A stretch of DNA of 64,000 nucleotides, from NCBI GenBank assembly GCA_018242445.1, contig JAFEBW010000030.1, forward strand, positions 35,952-99,951, written 5' to 3'. This document shows positions 1-12,584 of the stretch, piece after piece (within the stretch, counting starts at the first letter, position 1; each line of letters opens with the position of its first letter). The position numbers and the translations under genes were made by a program. The notes under the pieces were generated by a model, which saw nothing but the letters and a program-made list of their open reading frames with translations, did not search any database and had not been told where the DNA came from. The stretch comes from Pseudomonadota bacterium (GTDB lineage Bacteria; Pseudomonadota; Gammaproteobacteria; Xanthomonadales; Xanthomonadaceae).

Positions 1-1342
<1,342 letters not shown>

Positions 1343-1375
1343 TTACCTGCCCGGCGCTTCCTGGTGGCGCGCGCA

Positions 1376-1381
1376 TATAAT
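1376..1381 (+). promoter_or_regulatory. Probable -10 box of fumC
   Basis: A perfect TATAAT lies 31 bases before the fumC ATG in the purB/fumC divergent gap. No convincing -35 hexamer is seen 16-18 bases upstream, so this may depend on an activator or be a weak call. A minus-strand TAAAAT at 1345-1340 is a possible -10 for purB. Confidence 0.45.
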
Positions 1382-1411
1382 CTGGCGGTTTTCTTCATCC
1401 ATGGAACCCGC

Positions 1412-2827
<1,416 letters not shown>

Positions 2828-2839
2828 GGCCAGGGGGGC

Positions 2840-5377
2840 ATGTTGCTCTTTAAGAGATCACGAACTCTGGATCTGGTGCCAGTGATGCGGCGTGCGGCGA
2901 GTTTTCTGTGCTGTTGGCCGGTCATGGCCGGATTGCTCATGTTGTCTGTGGCAGACGTCCATGCCGCAGTGCATGCAGTGGCCGAGGGTGAAGTACCAAA
3001 GCTCGGGCCGAACGACGGCTTGCTTGTGATCAACGTGGAAACTCCCGAACGAGTCAGCTCGCTCCATTTCAATCGACCAGGGCGTTATGTCGATGGTGAT
3101 TCGATCGATGACATCCAGCCCGGCAGGACAACTCGGTTGTTCGTTGCCACGGCTGGCAGTTATCAGTGGAACGACATCGAATACGACACGCGTAATTTCA
3201 TCCTTACCTTCCGGATGGGTAATGATCCGGAAGCTCGATTCGAGGTAAAGCCGGGCGTCGTCAACTATCCTGGGGATCTGATCTATTACCCCAATGGCAT
3301 GAGGGCGGGTTTTCGCATCATCAATCGGGGTCTGTTGTCCATCGACTGGATCAATACCCACGATTCTGGCGTCTTGCGGCAATATTCATTTGAATATACG
3401 GGGCATTATGCCGATCCGTTCCCGGATTTCTATCGCTCTCAACTTGATGGTGCAGCAGTTTCTCATGGTGGTCTGGATCAGTCGCGACCAGCGCCAGCTC
3501 CCACCCGATTGCCAATCCCTGTAGGTGATTTGTGGAAGCCGCTGCGCGTAGGCAGCATCAGTCTGAGCCCAAATGGAAACTTGCTCGCGGAAGAAATTTA
3601 CGAAGATGGCAAGCGCCGTATTGATGTGGTTGATCTTGACAAGCAAAAAGTCGCATTCAACATCAAACTTGACGCCGGGGTGCGGTCGATCGACTGGGTA
3701 GGCAACCATGCATTTGCGGTCTCGCTCCAGGGCGAGCATGCGTATTTTTTTGACAAAATCTACTTTGTCCGCTTGTTCGAGGATCGCAAGAATGGCTTGT
3801 CCTTCGATGCGATCAACGTCCCTTATCGGGTCAAGTTCATCGGTGCCTTGCCGGGAGATTCCGGTCTGGCATTACTGGAATCGAGCAACGGCAATGGCGG
3901 CGTGATGGTGCATCGGGTCGATGTGCACGCTGGTGCTGCGTCCATGAACTATCACATGTCGTACATGTTCAAGATCGACCGCGGGGTGCCTGACGCGATT
4001 GACTGGATGAGTGATGGCGCAGGCGCCTTGCGCGCTGCGCTCGTGCGTCGCAATGGCAAGCTGATGTTGTTGCACGAGGGGGGTGGCAAGTTCGTGCCGG
4101 CGATCACCGACGACAAGGACGATGAAGACCAGCAATACTACCTGTCGAACGATGGGAATACGTTCTACATGGTGACCGATCACGGTCGCGCACAACGCGA
4201 CTTGGTGGCCTTCGATACCACCACGAAGGCTACCACGACGCTGTTCAGCAAACCCGGTGTCGATGTCGATGAACCCGTGTTCGATACGCGTCGCCGCCTG
4301 CTAGGGGTGCGTTACCACGCCAATGGTGTTGCTGTGGTGGAATATTTCAATGCGGCCGATCGTGGCATCGTCGGGCATTTGGGCGCAGCTTTCCCAGGGG
4401 CTAGAGTCAATATCATCGAACGCAGCGACTCGGGGAAACGTTTCATTGTTTCGGTCGAAAAAAGTGACCAGCCTGCCAAGATATATTTCTACGATGCAGA
4501 TACGGCGGTGGCTGAATTATTGGAGGATTCGGCGCCTTGGTTGCGCGACCGCCATCTGGCTGCATCGCAGACGATCCACGCCACGGGCAGCGATGGAGCA
4601 TCGATCGAGGCTTACCTGACGATGCCTCCTGGGGTGCAGGGTCGCTCGCCACTGATAGTGTATTCACATGGTGGGCCGATCGGGATCCGCGACGACATCG
4701 GTTTCGATCCGGCGGTGCAACTGTTCGCCTCGCTGGGTTATGCCGTCTTGCAGGTGAATTTTCGAGGTTCGGACGGTTACGGGCGTGCATTCCGCGAGGC
4801 GGGACGGCACCAATACGGCAGTCTGATCGAAGATGACATCGATGCTGCCACCCGAGTCGTCCTGCGGGATTTTCCTGTCGATGGTTCTCGTTTGTGCGTA
4901 GTAGGCGCGAGTTATGGAGGGTATTCCGCGCTGGTTTCGGCGATCCGCTGGCCGCAGCGCTTCCGGTGCGCCATTTCGATTTCCGGGGTCAGCGATCAAA
5001 TGCTGATGTTCACCGCCAGTGATACGGCACAGTCAGACGAAGGCCGCAAGGCGCTCGAAACTGCCATCGGCAATCCGATCGTCGATGCGGCGACCATGCG
5101 CGAATTTTCGCCGCTGTACCGCTATAAAGAACTCACCCTGCCTGTGATGTTTGCGCATGGAACCAAGGATGTTCGTGTCGATTACGAACACACCCGGCGG
5201 ATGGTACGCATGCTCAATCTGGCTGGAAGACCTCCCGTACTGATGACATTCGAAGGAGAGGGGCATGGTAATTTCAGTGCAAGTAATGAAAACGCGATGT
5301 GGACTGGAATTGCCGGTTTCCTCGAGGCAAATCTGGATTTTGCGTCATCGACAACTGCGACGCCTGCTACTCATTGA
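2840..5377 (+). CDS. Secreted S9-family prolyl oligopeptidase-like serine peptidase
   Basis: The 845-residue precursor has a signal-like N-terminus (hydrophobic stretch about residues 18-41, cleavage near VHA). A beta-propeller-like region of about 500 residues follows, then a C-terminal alpha/beta-hydrolase domain. The catalytic triad is visible: Ser691 in GASYGGYS, Asp777 in HGTKDVRVD and His809 in GEGHGNF. This matches S9C/acylaminoacyl-peptidase-type enzymes that cleave short peptides, probably in the periplasm. The start used is the ATG at 2840 after a G-rich stretch; an ATG at 2885 is an alternative that keeps the signal peptide. Base composition is clearly less G+C-rich than both neighbours, which suggests later acquisition. 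Substrate unknown. Confidence 0.88.
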   Translation: MLLFKRSRTLDLVPVMRRAASFLCCWPVMAGLLMLSVADVHAAVHAVAEGEVPKLGPNDGLLVINVETPERVSSLHFNRPGRYVDGDSIDDIQPGRTTRLFVATAGSYQWNDIEYDTRNFILTFRMGNDPEARFEVKPGVVNYPGDLIYYPNGMRAGFRIINRGLLSIDWINTHDSGVLRQYSFEYTGHYADPFPDFYRSQLDGAAVSHGGLDQSRPAPAPTRLPIPVGDLWKPLRVGSISLSPNGNLLAEEIYEDGKRRIDVVDLDKQKVAFNIKLDAGVRSIDWVGNHAFAVSLQGEHAYFFDKIYFVRLFEDRKNGLSFDAINVPYRVKFIGALPGDSGLALLESSNGNGGVMVHRVDVHAGAASMNYHMSYMFKIDRGVPDAIDWMSDGAGALRAALVRRNGKLMLLHEGGGKFVPAITDDKDDEDQQYYLSNDGNTFYMVTDHGRAQRDLVAFDTTTKATTTLFSKPGVDVDEPVFDTRRRLLGVRYHANGVAVVEYFNAADRGIVGHLGAAFPGARVNIIERSDSGKRFIVSVEKSDQPAKIYFYDADTAVAELLEDSAPWLRDRHLAASQTIHATGSDGASIEAYLTMPPGVQGRSPLIVYSHGGPIGIRDDIGFDPAVQLFASLGYAVLQVNFRGSDGYGRAFREAGRHQYGSLIEDDIDAATRVVLRDFPVDGSRLCVVGASYGGYSALVSAIRWPQRFRCAISISGVSDQMLMFTASDTAQSDEGRKALETAIGNPIVDAATMREFSPLYRYKELTLPVMFAHGTKDVRVDYEHTRRMVRMLNLAGRPPVLMTFEGEGHGNFSASNENAMWTGIAGFLEANLDFASSTTATPATH

Positions 5378-5416
5378 CGGGGATTGCGAGACAGCCTTTC
5401 CGGTACCATTCGCCTC

Positions 5417-6538
5417 ATGACCATCGAACGACTCCTCCACTGCGTCGGCATCACCGACGAGGACAGCGCGCATCTGCGCCTGCTGTTGCGCGCGGCGAAA
5501 AAAGACCTGAAGGATGGCTGGTCGTGGGGGCCGGAAGGCAGGGCCGACGTGGTGATCGTGGATGCGCGGCGGCTGCTCGGCGAATCGGCCAAGCGCCGCG
5601 CGCAGCAGCGCGAGGTGCCCTGCGCCGACGTGATCGGCCCGCGCGAACGCCAGCCCAATGGGCCATTCCTGCGTCGGCCGTTCAAGCGCGAGGCCGTGGT
5701 GGCCTTGCTGAACGCCGTCAGCGACGGCAACGTGATGACGGTCGGTTCTGCCGCCACGGCGTGGGGCGACGACGAGATCGAGTTCGACATGGGCACGATC
5801 GACCTGTCGGCGCTGGACGATCGCTACGCCGGCAAACCGGATTCGGCTGCACCGCGTGCCGAGTCCATGCCATTGATCGACGACCTTGCCATCGACCTGT
5901 CGCAACTGCCCTCGCCGCCGGCAAGCCCTGCCGAGCCGGCCGGCCGTGGCAGCGGGGGCGCGGGGAAGTCGGGTGCGATGCCGCCGCAAGCCGAGCCGCC
6001 CGCTGAGGCCGAGGAAGCCTTCGAGGAGATCGATCCGAAGGCCACCTATGCTTTTCTGGATTTCCTCGAACGCAAACTGCTGCGGGTTCCGTCGCGGCTG
6101 ACCCTGCCCGGCACGCCGCCGCTGGACGTGAATCCACGCACCGGCATGTTCCTCACCCAGGGCTCGCTGGCGGCGATGGAGCCGTATGCGCGCAAGCGCT
6201 GGCGGCACGCCGACTGGCAGCCGCTGAATCCGTCGGAAGCCGCTGCGCTGGAGCGTTCGTCCTTCACCAAACCATGGGTCGCGCTGGTGTGGATGTACCA
6301 CTTCATCCATTCCAAGGGCTTGCTGTCGCGCAAGTTCAACGCGACCGGCGAGTTCCGTCTGCTCAACCGTTTCAACGTGGCGGTGGAATACCCGCAGGTG
6401 CACCGCATCGGCGCGCAACTGGCCGTGCCGCGCAAATTGCACGAGGTGGCGCGGATGAGCCGGGTGGACATCGACCTGGTGTTCGACGTCATCAATGCCT
6501 ACGATTCGGTGGGCTATGTGGAAGGCCCGCTGCGCTGA
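5417..6538 (+). CDS. Conserved protein of unknown function, 373 aa
   Basis: I do not recognise the family. The ATG at 5417 is preferred to an in-frame TTG at 5384. The N-terminal 100 residues look like a compact alpha/beta domain with VVIVDARRLLGE, faintly receiver-like but without a convincing phospho-acceptor pattern. A low-complexity Pro/Ala/Glu linker occupies roughly residues 155-205. The C-terminal 160 residues (from FLERKLLRVPS to GYVEGPLR) look globular and end in a helix pair, ARMSRVDIDLVFDVINAY, of winged-helix flavour. There is no signal peptide or membrane segment, so it is probably cytoplasmic. It sits alone between the S9 peptidase and a tRNA gene. Confidence 0.8.
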   Translation: MTIERLLHCVGITDEDSAHLRLLLRAAKKDLKDGWSWGPEGRADVVIVDARRLLGESAKRRAQQREVPCADVIGPRERQPNGPFLRRPFKREAVVALLNAVSDGNVMTVGSAATAWGDDEIEFDMGTIDLSALDDRYAGKPDSAAPRAESMPLIDDLAIDLSQLPSPPASPAEPAGRGSGGAGKSGAMPPQAEPPAEAEEAFEEIDPKATYAFLDFLERKLLRVPSRLTLPGTPPLDVNPRTGMFLTQGSLAAMEPYARKRWRHADWQPLNPSEAAALERSSFTKPWVALVWMYHFIHSKGLLSRKFNATGEFRLLNRFNVAVEYPQVHRIGAQLAVPRKLHEVARMSRVDIDLVFDVINAYDSVGYVEGPLR

Positions 6539-6608
6539 CGATGGCCGCGCGGCAGCTCAACCTGGCGTCACGCCCGCCATGCTTCATCCCGGATTCGCGG
6601 TCGTGCGC

Positions 6609-6637
6609 TTGACCGCAACCGGCTCCGGTATTATCCT
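6609..6637 (+). promoter_or_regulatory. Promoter of tRNA-Val(CAC)
   Basis: TTGACC at 6609-6614 and TATCCT at 6632-6637 are separated by 17 bases. A G/C-only discriminator follows, as is typical of stringently controlled stable-RNA promoters. The tRNA begins about 30 bases after the expected start site. Confidence 0.65.
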
Positions 6638-6673
6638 GCGCGCCCTTCGGGAGCATCCGGACGGATCTTCTCA

Positions 6674-6748
6674 GGGCGGTTAGCTCAGCGGTAGAGCACT
6701 GCTTTCACACGGCAGGGGTCACAGGTTCAAGCCCTGTACCGCCCACCA
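6674..6748 (+). tRNA. tRNA-Val (anticodon CAC)
   Basis: 75-nt cloverleaf with encoded CCA. The acceptor GGGCGGT pairs with ACCGCCC, the D-arm is GCTC/GAGC, and the anticodon stem CTGCT/GGCAG encloses the loop TTCACAC with CAC at 6706-6708. It decodes GUG. Confidence 0.97.
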
Positions 6749-6757
6749 CAATAAATC

Positions 6758-6778
6758 AACGGCTGCGGCCGTTTTTTT
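6758..6778 (+). terminator. Rho-independent terminator of tRNA-Val
   Basis: Perfect 6-bp stem AACGGC/GCCGTT around a TGCG loop, followed by a T run, 10 bases after the tRNA CCA end. Confidence 0.88.
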
Positions 6779-7047
6779 ATGGGCCGAATCCGGCCGCGTC
6801 GGAGTGGACAAGCGACGTCGTTTCCGATGCCCGCCCAAAGCGGCGCAGCGATGGATGCGATGCTTCCCATCCGAATCATCGTTTCGGCCGGCCTCGCCGT
6901 TGTTGGCCGGCTGCGACGGGCTGCCCCGTATTGGCCGCCATGACAACCGACCCGAGGGGCCGGCCTGCGCGTCTCCTGCTACCCTTGGCGGTACGTTCGT
7001 GCGTGCGATGCGGCCGCAATGGACGACCAAACCATGGGTGACGAACG
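6779..7047. other. Non-coding gap before zwf
   Basis: About 270 bases between the tRNA terminator and zwf. Short open frames run through it on both strands, but none resembles a protein I know. It presumably holds the promoter of the zwf-tal-pgi operon; I could not define -35/-10 boxes. Confidence 0.5.
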
Positions 7048-8466
7048 ATGGTGCATGCAACGGCAAACCCGGCGTCCGACGCCTTCGTGTTCTTCGGCGC
7101 CACCGGCGACCTGGCGTGGAAGAAGATCTTCCCGGCCCTGCAGGCGATGGTTCGGCGCGATGGGCTGGACATCCCGATCATCGGCGTGGCGCATGCCGGT
7201 TGGGACGTGGAACGCCTGCGCGAGCGGGCGCGCGATGGCATCGAGAAACACGACACCCTCGATGCCGATGCGTTCGCCAGATTGTCGTCGTTGCTGCACT
7301 ACATCGACGGCGATTATGCCGAACCCGCGACGTTCGCCAGCCTGCGGCAGGCGCTGGGCGCCGCGCAGCGGCCGATCCATTACCTCGCCATTCCGCCCAG
7401 CCTGTTCGGCACCGTGGTGCAGGGGCTGGCCAAGGCCGGCTGCGCGCACGGCGCGCGGGTGATCGTGGAGAAGCCCTTCGGCCGCGACCTGGCTTCGGCG
7501 CAGGCGCTCAACGCGACCTTGCACGCGGTGTTCCCCGAAGAATCGGTGTTTCGCATCGACCATTACCTCGGCAAGGAGGCGGTGCAGAACCTGCTGTATT
7601 TCCGCTTCGCCAACACGTTTCTCGAACCGATCTGGAACCGCAACTTCATCGACAGCGTGCAGATCACCATGGCCGAGAACTTCGGCGTGCAGGGGCGCGG
7701 CAGCTTCTACGAGGAGGTCGGCGCGATCCGCGACGTGGTGCAGAACCACCTGCTGCAGGTGGTGGCCCTGCTGGCGATGGACGCGCCCACCGGGCGCGAC
7801 GTGGAAGCCTTGCGCGCGGAGAAGCTGCGCCTGTTCCGGGCGATGCGGCCGCTGGATCCGCGCGAGGTGGTGCGCGGGCAGTTCACCGGCTATCGCGACG
7901 AACCCGGCGTGGCCAGGGATTCCCAGGTGGAGACATTCGCGGCCTTGCGCCTGCACATCGACACCTGGCGCTGGGCCGGCGTGCCGTTCTACATCCGCGC
8001 CGGCAAGAACCTGCCGATCAGCGCCACCGAGGTGCTCGTGGATCTCAAGCGCCCGCCGATCGGCATCTTCGACGAGATCGACGCGCGCGATTCCAACTAC
8101 TTCCGCTTCCGGCTCAGCCCCGAAGTGTCGATCAGTGCCGGCACGCGGGTGAAGAAGGTCGGCGAGGACATGGTCGGCGAGCGCGTGGAGCTGGTCGCGC
8201 GGCGGCAACTCTCGCGCGAGAAGTCGCCTTACGAGCGCCTGCTCGGCGACGCCATCCACGGCGAGGCCTCGCTGTTCACCCGCGACGACGCGGTGGAAGC
8301 GGCGTGGCGGGTGGTGGCACCGATGGTGAGCGGCGTGCCGGGCCTGCACCTCGAACCGCCATCGCCGTATGCGCCGGGGCAGTGGGGGCCGGCTGCGGCG
8401 GCGAAGGTGGTCGCCGCGCGCGAAGGCTGGCACGACCCGCAAGCCGAGGATGCCGCGCCGTGCTGA
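7048..8466 (+). CDS. zwf: Glucose-6-phosphate 1-dehydrogenase
   Basis: NADP-dependent oxidation of glucose 6-phosphate to 6-phosphogluconolactone, the first step of the oxidative pentose phosphate and Entner-Doudoroff routes. The 472-residue protein has the Rossmann motif [10 protein letters not shown] near residue 17 and the active-site block RIDHYLGKE at residues 169-177. The C-terminal blocks include [10 protein letters not shown] and [16 protein letters not shown]. Length is normal for the bacterial enzyme. It is the first gene of an operon; its stop overlaps the GTG of the following HAD gene. Confidence 0.97.
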   Translation: MVHATANPASDAFVFFGATGDLAWKKIFPALQAMVRRDGLDIPIIGVAHAGWDVERLRERARDGIEKHDTLDADAFARLSSLLHYIDGDYAEPATFASLRQALGAAQRPIHYLAIPPSLFGTVVQGLAKAGCAHGARVIVEKPFGRDLASAQALNATLHAVFPEESVFRIDHYLGKEAVQNLLYFRFANTFLEPIWNRNFIDSVQITMAENFGVQGRGSFYEEVGAIRDVVQNHLLQVVALLAMDAPTGRDVEALRAEKLRLFRAMRPLDPREVVRGQFTGYRDEPGVARDSQVETFAALRLHIDTWRWAGVPFYIRAGKNLPISATEVLVDLKRPPIGIFDEIDARDSNYFRFRLSPEVSISAGTRVKKVGEDMVGERVELVARRQLSREKSPYERLLGDAIHGEASLFTRDDAVEAAWRVVAPMVSGVPGLHLEPPSPYAPGQWGPAAAAKVVAAREGWHDPQAEDAAPC

Positions 8467-9140
8467 GCGATGGGCTGGTCATCCTGCTCGACGTGGACAA
8501 CACCTTGTTCGACAACGACCGCTTCAAGGACGACCTCGCCGCGCGCCTGTTGCGCGATCTGGGCAACGCCGGCAGCGACTTGTATTGGAAATGCTACGAG
8601 GACGTGCGCGCGCAACTGGGCTACGTCGATTACCTCGCCGCCCTGCAACGCCTGCGCGGCCCGCTGGAAGAAACGCCGGCGCTGCTGCAACTGGCGTCGT
8701 TCGTGCTGGACTACCCGTTTGCCGACCATCTGTATCCCGGCGCGCTCGATGCCATCGCCCATCTGGGCACGTTCGCCACGACCGCGATTCTTTCCGACGG
8801 CGACATCGTCTTCCAGCCGCGCAAGATCCAGCGTTCGGGATTGTGGGACGCGGTGCAGGGCAGGGTGGCGATCACCGTGCACAAGGAGCAGGCGATTTCT
8901 GCCGTGCGCGCGCGTTTCCCGGCCCGCCACTACGCGATGGTGGACGACAAGCCGCAGTTGCTGGCGGCGATGAAGCGCTGCATGGGCGACACGCTCACGA
9001 CGGTGTTCGTGAAGCAGGGCCACTATGCCGCGCAGGCTGCCGGCGCGGCGCTGGAACCATCGCCGGATCGGGTGGTCGAAGGCATCGCCGATGTGCGTGC
9101 GCTCGCCGCCGCAGCGTTCAATCCGTACATCCGCGAGTAA
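8460..9140 (+). CDS. HAD-family hydrolase (probable sugar-phosphate phosphatase)
   Basis: 226 residues. Haloacid dehalogenase motifs are visible: motif [10 protein letters not shown] near the N-terminus with the nucleophile Asp, the Ser motif in ILSDGDIV, and motif IV in [10 protein letters not shown] chose the GTG at 8460, which overlaps the zwf stop and has GAGGA 11 bases upstream. A nearby ATG at 8470 is out of frame. Lying between zwf and tal, it may dephosphorylate a pentose phosphate intermediate or by-product, but that is inference from position. Confidence 0.85.
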   Translation: MLSDGLVILLDVDNTLFDNDRFKDDLAARLLRDLGNAGSDLYWKCYEDVRAQLGYVDYLAALQRLRGPLEETPALLQLASFVLDYPFADHLYPGALDAIAHLGTFATTAILSDGDIVFQPRKIQRSGLWDAVQGRVAITVHKEQAISAVRARFPARHYAMVDDKPQLLAAMKRCMGDTLTTVFVKQGHYAAQAAGAALEPSPDRVVEGIADVRALAAAAFNPYIRE

Positions 9141-9182
9141 GCGGGCGCGCAGTAGAATGAACCATCCCTGCAAGGAGCCCGC

Positions 9183-10274
9183 ATGAACGCGACGCAGTCG
9201 CTGCACGGCCTCGGCCAGAGCCTGTGGCTGGACAACATCACCCGCACGATCCTGGCCGATGGCACGCTGGCGCGCTACATCGCCGGGTATTCCGTCACCG
9301 GACTGACTTCCAATCCGACCATCTTCGACGAGGCCATCGCCGGCACCGCTGCCTACGATGCGGACCTCGAAGCGCTGGCGGGGCAGGGCGTCACGGGCGA
9401 GGACGCCTTCATCCGCATCGCGCTGGACGACCTGCGCCGCGCCGCCGACATGTTCGCCCCGACCCACGCGGCCACCAACGGCGTGGACGGCTGGGTGTCG
9501 ATGGAAGTCTCGCCCTTGCTGGCGGCCGATACCGCCGGCACCGTGGCCGCCGCGAAGGCGATCCACGCACAGGCGCAACGGGCCAATCTGTTCGTGAAGA
9601 TTCCCGGCACGCCCGAAGGCGTGCCGGCGATCGAGGAAGCGATTTTCGCCGGCGTGCCGGTCAATGTCACCTTGCTGTTCTCGGCGGAGCAATACCGCGC
9701 CGCCGCCGAAGCCTACCTGCGCGGCATCGAGCGGCGCATCGCCGCCGGCATGGATCCGGATGTCGCCTCGGTGGCCTCCGTTTTCATCAGCCGCTGGGAC
9801 AAGGCGGTTGCCGCATCGGTGCCGGCGGAGTTGAAGAACCAGCTCGGCATCGCCATCGGCCAGCGCACCCACCGCGCCTACCGCGACCTGCTGGCGTCCG
9901 CACGGATGCAGAAAATCATCGCCGCCGGCGGGCGCGCGCAGCGCCTGCTGTGGGCGAGCACCGGCACCAAGGATCCAGCCGCATCCGACGTGTTGTACGT
10001 CGAAGCGCTGGCCGCTCCCGATACCATCGACACCATCCCCGACAAGACCCTGCGCGCCTTTGCCGACCATGGCCGCGCCGATGCCGGCGTGGCTGCCGAT
10101 GCCGCCGCCGGCGAGGCGATGCTCGCGCGTTTCGCGCAGGCTGGCGTGGATGTCGTCGCGCTCGCCGCTCGCTTGCAGACGGAAGGCGCGGCGGCATTCG
10201 TCAAATCGTGGAACGAACTGCTGTCGCGCATCGCCGACAAAACCCGCCACCTGTCCCACGCTGGAGCCGCATGA
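9183..10274 (+). CDS. tal: Transaldolase
   Basis: Transfers a dihydroxyacetone unit between sedoheptulose 7-phosphate and glyceraldehyde 3-phosphate in the non-oxidative pentose phosphate pathway. The protein has 363 residues with the blocks [14 protein letters not shown] and [12 protein letters not shown], where Lys139 is the expected Schiff-base residue. It belongs to the longer transaldolase subfamily that is often encoded beside pgi. A good ribosome-binding site (AAGGAG) precedes the ATG. Its stop overlaps the pgi start by four bases (ATGA), so the two are probably translationally coupled. Confidence 0.95.
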   Translation: MNATQSLHGLGQSLWLDNITRTILADGTLARYIAGYSVTGLTSNPTIFDEAIAGTAAYDADLEALAGQGVTGEDAFIRIALDDLRRAADMFAPTHAATNGVDGWVSMEVSPLLAADTAGTVAAAKAIHAQAQRANLFVKIPGTPEGVPAIEEAIFAGVPVNVTLLFSAEQYRAAAEAYLRGIERRIAAGMDPDVASVASVFISRWDKAVAASVPAELKNQLGIAIGQRTHRAYRDLLASARMQKIIAAGGRAQRLLWASTGTKDPAASDVLYVEALAAPDTIDTIPDKTLRAFADHGRADAGVAADAAAGEAMLARFAQAGVDVVALAARLQTEGAAAFVKSWNELLSRIADKTRHLSHAGAA

Positions 10275-12031
10275 TGCCCATCGGATCGACCCCGCTGCCG
10301 CGCCCGCCCGCCGCGCCGCCTGCACGCACACCGGCAGCACCATCCTCGCGCACCACGGCGCCTGCCGCGCCGCCGTCGCGACCGGGCAAGTCCGTCCGGC
10401 CGGCTGCGCGTCCCGAATGGCTGGCGCTGAAGACGCACGCGGTGAAAGTCGGGCCGATGCACCTGCGCGACATGTTCAAGGCCGACGACCGGCGCGGCTC
10501 GAAGATGTGCGCCGAGGCGATGGGCACCGGCATCTATCTGGACTATTCGAAGAATCGCGTCACCGACGAAACCTTGCAGTTGCTGTTCAAGCTGGCGGCG
10601 GCCAGCGAGGTGACGCAAAAACGCGATGCGATGTTCGCCGGCCACAAGATCAACACCACGGAAAACCGCGCGGTGCTGCACGTTGCGCTGCGCGCGCCGA
10701 AGACCGCGACGATCAACGTGGACGGGCGCAACGTGGTGCCGGACGTGCACGCCGTGCTCGACCAGATGATGGCCTTCGCCGGCAAGATCCGCAGCGGCGA
10801 ATGGCGCGGCAATTCCGGCCGGCGCATCCGCAACGTCATCAACATCGGCATCGGCGGCTCGGATCTGGGCCCGGTGATGGCCTGCGAGGCGCTCAAGGCC
10901 TACAGCCAGCGCGAGCTGACCTTCCGCTTCATCTCCAATGTCGATGGCGCGGATTTCCACGAGGCCACCCGCGACCTCGACCCCGGCGAGACGGTCTTCA
11001 TCATTTGCTCCAAGACCTTCACCACGCTGGAGACCCTGACGAACGCGAACGCCGCCAAGCAGTGGGTGGTGACCACGATGCGCGACCCCAAGGCGGTCGC
11101 CAAGCACTTCGTGGCGGTGTCCACCAACGAGGAGGAAGTGAAGAAGTTCGGCATCGACCCGGCCAACATGTTCCGCTTCTGGGACTGGGTGGGCGGGCGT
11201 TATTCGATGGATTCGGCGATCGGCCTGTCCACCATGATCGCCATCGGCCCGGAGAACTTCCGCGCCATGCTGGCCGGCTTCCACGCGATGGACAACCACT
11301 TCCGCACCGCGCCGGCCGAACGCAACCTGCCGATGCTGATGGGCATGCTGGCGATCTGGAACAACAACTTCCTGTTCGGTGCCGAGACGGTGGCGGTGCT
11401 GCCGTACTCGAACTACCTCAAGCGCTTCCCGGCCTACCTGCAGCAGCTCACGATGGAGAGCAACGGCAAGCACATCGATCTGGAAGGCATGCCGGTGGCG
11501 TTCGAGACCGGGCCGATCTACTGGGGCGAGCCGGGCACCAACGGCCAGCACTCGTTCTACCAGCTCATCCACCAGGGCACGCGACTGATCCCCTGCGACC
11601 TGATCGGCTTCTGCCAGCCCGTGGACGGCTCATCGGCCGAGCAGCACGACCTGCTGATGGCCAACCTGTTCGCGCAGGGCGAGGCGCTGGCGTTCGGCCG
11701 CACGCCCGAGCAGGCCATCGCCGATGGGGTGCCGGCGGCGCTGGCGCCGTTCCACGTGTGCCAGGGCAACCGCCCCAGCAATACCCTGCTGGCCGAAAAA
11801 CTCACCCCGCAGACGCTGGGCGCGCTGGTGGCTCTGTACGAGCACATGGTGTTCGTGCAGGGCGTGGTCTGGAACATCGATTCCTTCGACCAGTTCGGCG
11901 TGGAACTGGGCAAGCATCTGGCGAAAGGCACGGCTGCCGAAATCGCCGCGCCGCGGGCGGCCAAGACCACGCGCGACAGTTCGACCAGCGCGCTGATCAA
12001 GCGCTATCAGCGTTTCCGCAAGGCGACCTAA
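10271..12031 (+). CDS. pgi: Glucose-6-phosphate isomerase with Pro/Ala-rich N-terminal extension
   Basis: Interconverts glucose 6-phosphate and fructose 6-phosphate. Recognised by [24 protein letters not shown], the TMESNGK block and [20 protein letters not shown]. The start is ATG 10271, overlapping tal. It adds about 45 residues of Pro/Ala/Thr/Arg-rich low complexity before normal family homology begins (near [12 protein letters not shown]). No ATG, GTG or TTG lies between, so the 586-residue product is longer than most bacterial Pgi. The tail may be disordered. Last gene of the operon. Confidence 0.94.
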   Translation: MMPIGSTPLPRPPAAPPARTPAAPSSRTTAPAAPPSRPGKSVRPAARPEWLALKTHAVKVGPMHLRDMFKADDRRGSKMCAEAMGTGIYLDYSKNRVTDETLQLLFKLAAASEVTQKRDAMFAGHKINTTENRAVLHVALRAPKTATINVDGRNVVPDVHAVLDQMMAFAGKIRSGEWRGNSGRRIRNVINIGIGGSDLGPVMACEALKAYSQRELTFRFISNVDGADFHEATRDLDPGETVFIICSKTFTTLETLTNANAAKQWVVTTMRDPKAVAKHFVAVSTNEEEVKKFGIDPANMFRFWDWVGGRYSMDSAIGLSTMIAIGPENFRAMLAGFHAMDNHFRTAPAERNLPMLMGMLAIWNNNFLFGAETVAVLPYSNYLKRFPAYLQQLTMESNGKHIDLEGMPVAFETGPIYWGEPGTNGQHSFYQLIHQGTRLIPCDLIGFCQPVDGSSAEQHDLLMANLFAQGEALAFGRTPEQAIADGVPAALAPFHVCQGNRPSNTLLAEKLTPQTLGALVALYEHMVFVQGVVWNIDSFDQFGVELGKHLAKGTAAEIAAPRAAKTTRDSSTSALIKRYQRFRKAT

Positions 12032-12057
12032 GACCAGCGGGAACTTCTGCTTCGACG

Positions 12058-12082
12058 CCCCTCTCCCCTTGTGGGAGAGGGG
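12058..12082. repeat. Palindromic repeat (CCTCTCCC family), likely end of the pgi operon
   Basis: A 10-bp perfect stem (CCCTCTCCCC side paired with its complement) with loop CTTGT, 26 bases after pgi. Nearly the same hairpin recurs at 55969-55993, and looser relatives lie at 16438-16473 and 48028-48053. It could act as a terminator although no T run follows. Confidence 0.7.
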
Positions 12083-12179
12083 TGGGGGAGAGGGGGAGTC
12101 TACCTATCCGCGCATCGACGCACGCTGCGACGTCCCGCACGGTCGGCATGCCGCATCACCGGTTTGGATCGACGCGAGC

Positions 12180-12557
12180 TCAGTCCTGCGCGAGCAAAAA
12201 TGCGGCGACCACGTTGCGATCTTCGCTGGCGAGAACGCTGAAGGTGCGCGCGGCGGCCGCGTTGGTCATCACCTCGATGCCGATGCCGCGCGTGAGGCAG
12301 GCGGCGAGCACGTCGGCGGATGGAAACACCTGACGCTGGCCGGTGCCGAGCAGCAGCACTTCCGGTTGCAACGCCAGCGGATCGAGCAGATCCGCGGGTG
12401 TCAGCGCGGCGGCATCGGTGGGCGGCCAGCTTTCGTGCAGCGAATCGGGCGACAGATAGAAACTGCGGGTGAGTGCGCGCTCGTTGACGACGATGACGGT
12501 ATCCGTCACCGAGCGGACGAAGTAGGCGTGATCGGGCCGATTCAGGACGAAGGGCAT
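12180..12557 (-). CDS. Mth938-like domain protein
   Basis: A 125-residue single-domain protein starting MPFVLNRPDHAYFVRSV. It contains LLLGTGQRQVFP and GIGIEVMTNAAAARTFSVLASEDRNV split across the second half, typical of the Mth938/DUF498 family. Homologues in other organisms accompany respiratory-complex assembly, but no bacterial biochemical role is established. No signal peptide. Convergent with pgi; the next minus-strand gene upstream is yhbY, 27 bases away, so the two may be co-transcribed. Confidence 0.85.
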   Translation of the reverse strand: MPFVLNRPDHAYFVRSVTDTVIVVNERALTRSFYLSPDSLHESWPPTDAAALTPADLLDPLALQPEVLLLGTGQRQVFPSADVLAACLTRGIGIEVMTNAAAARTFSVLASEDRNVVAAFLLAQD

Positions 12558-12584
12558 GGGACGCAGGGCGTGGGGCAGGGCGCG

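Noticed and set aside
6779..7047. Extension of zwf or a small gene upstream
   Set aside because: The family N-terminus begins at 7048; upstream open frames show no protein-like pattern.
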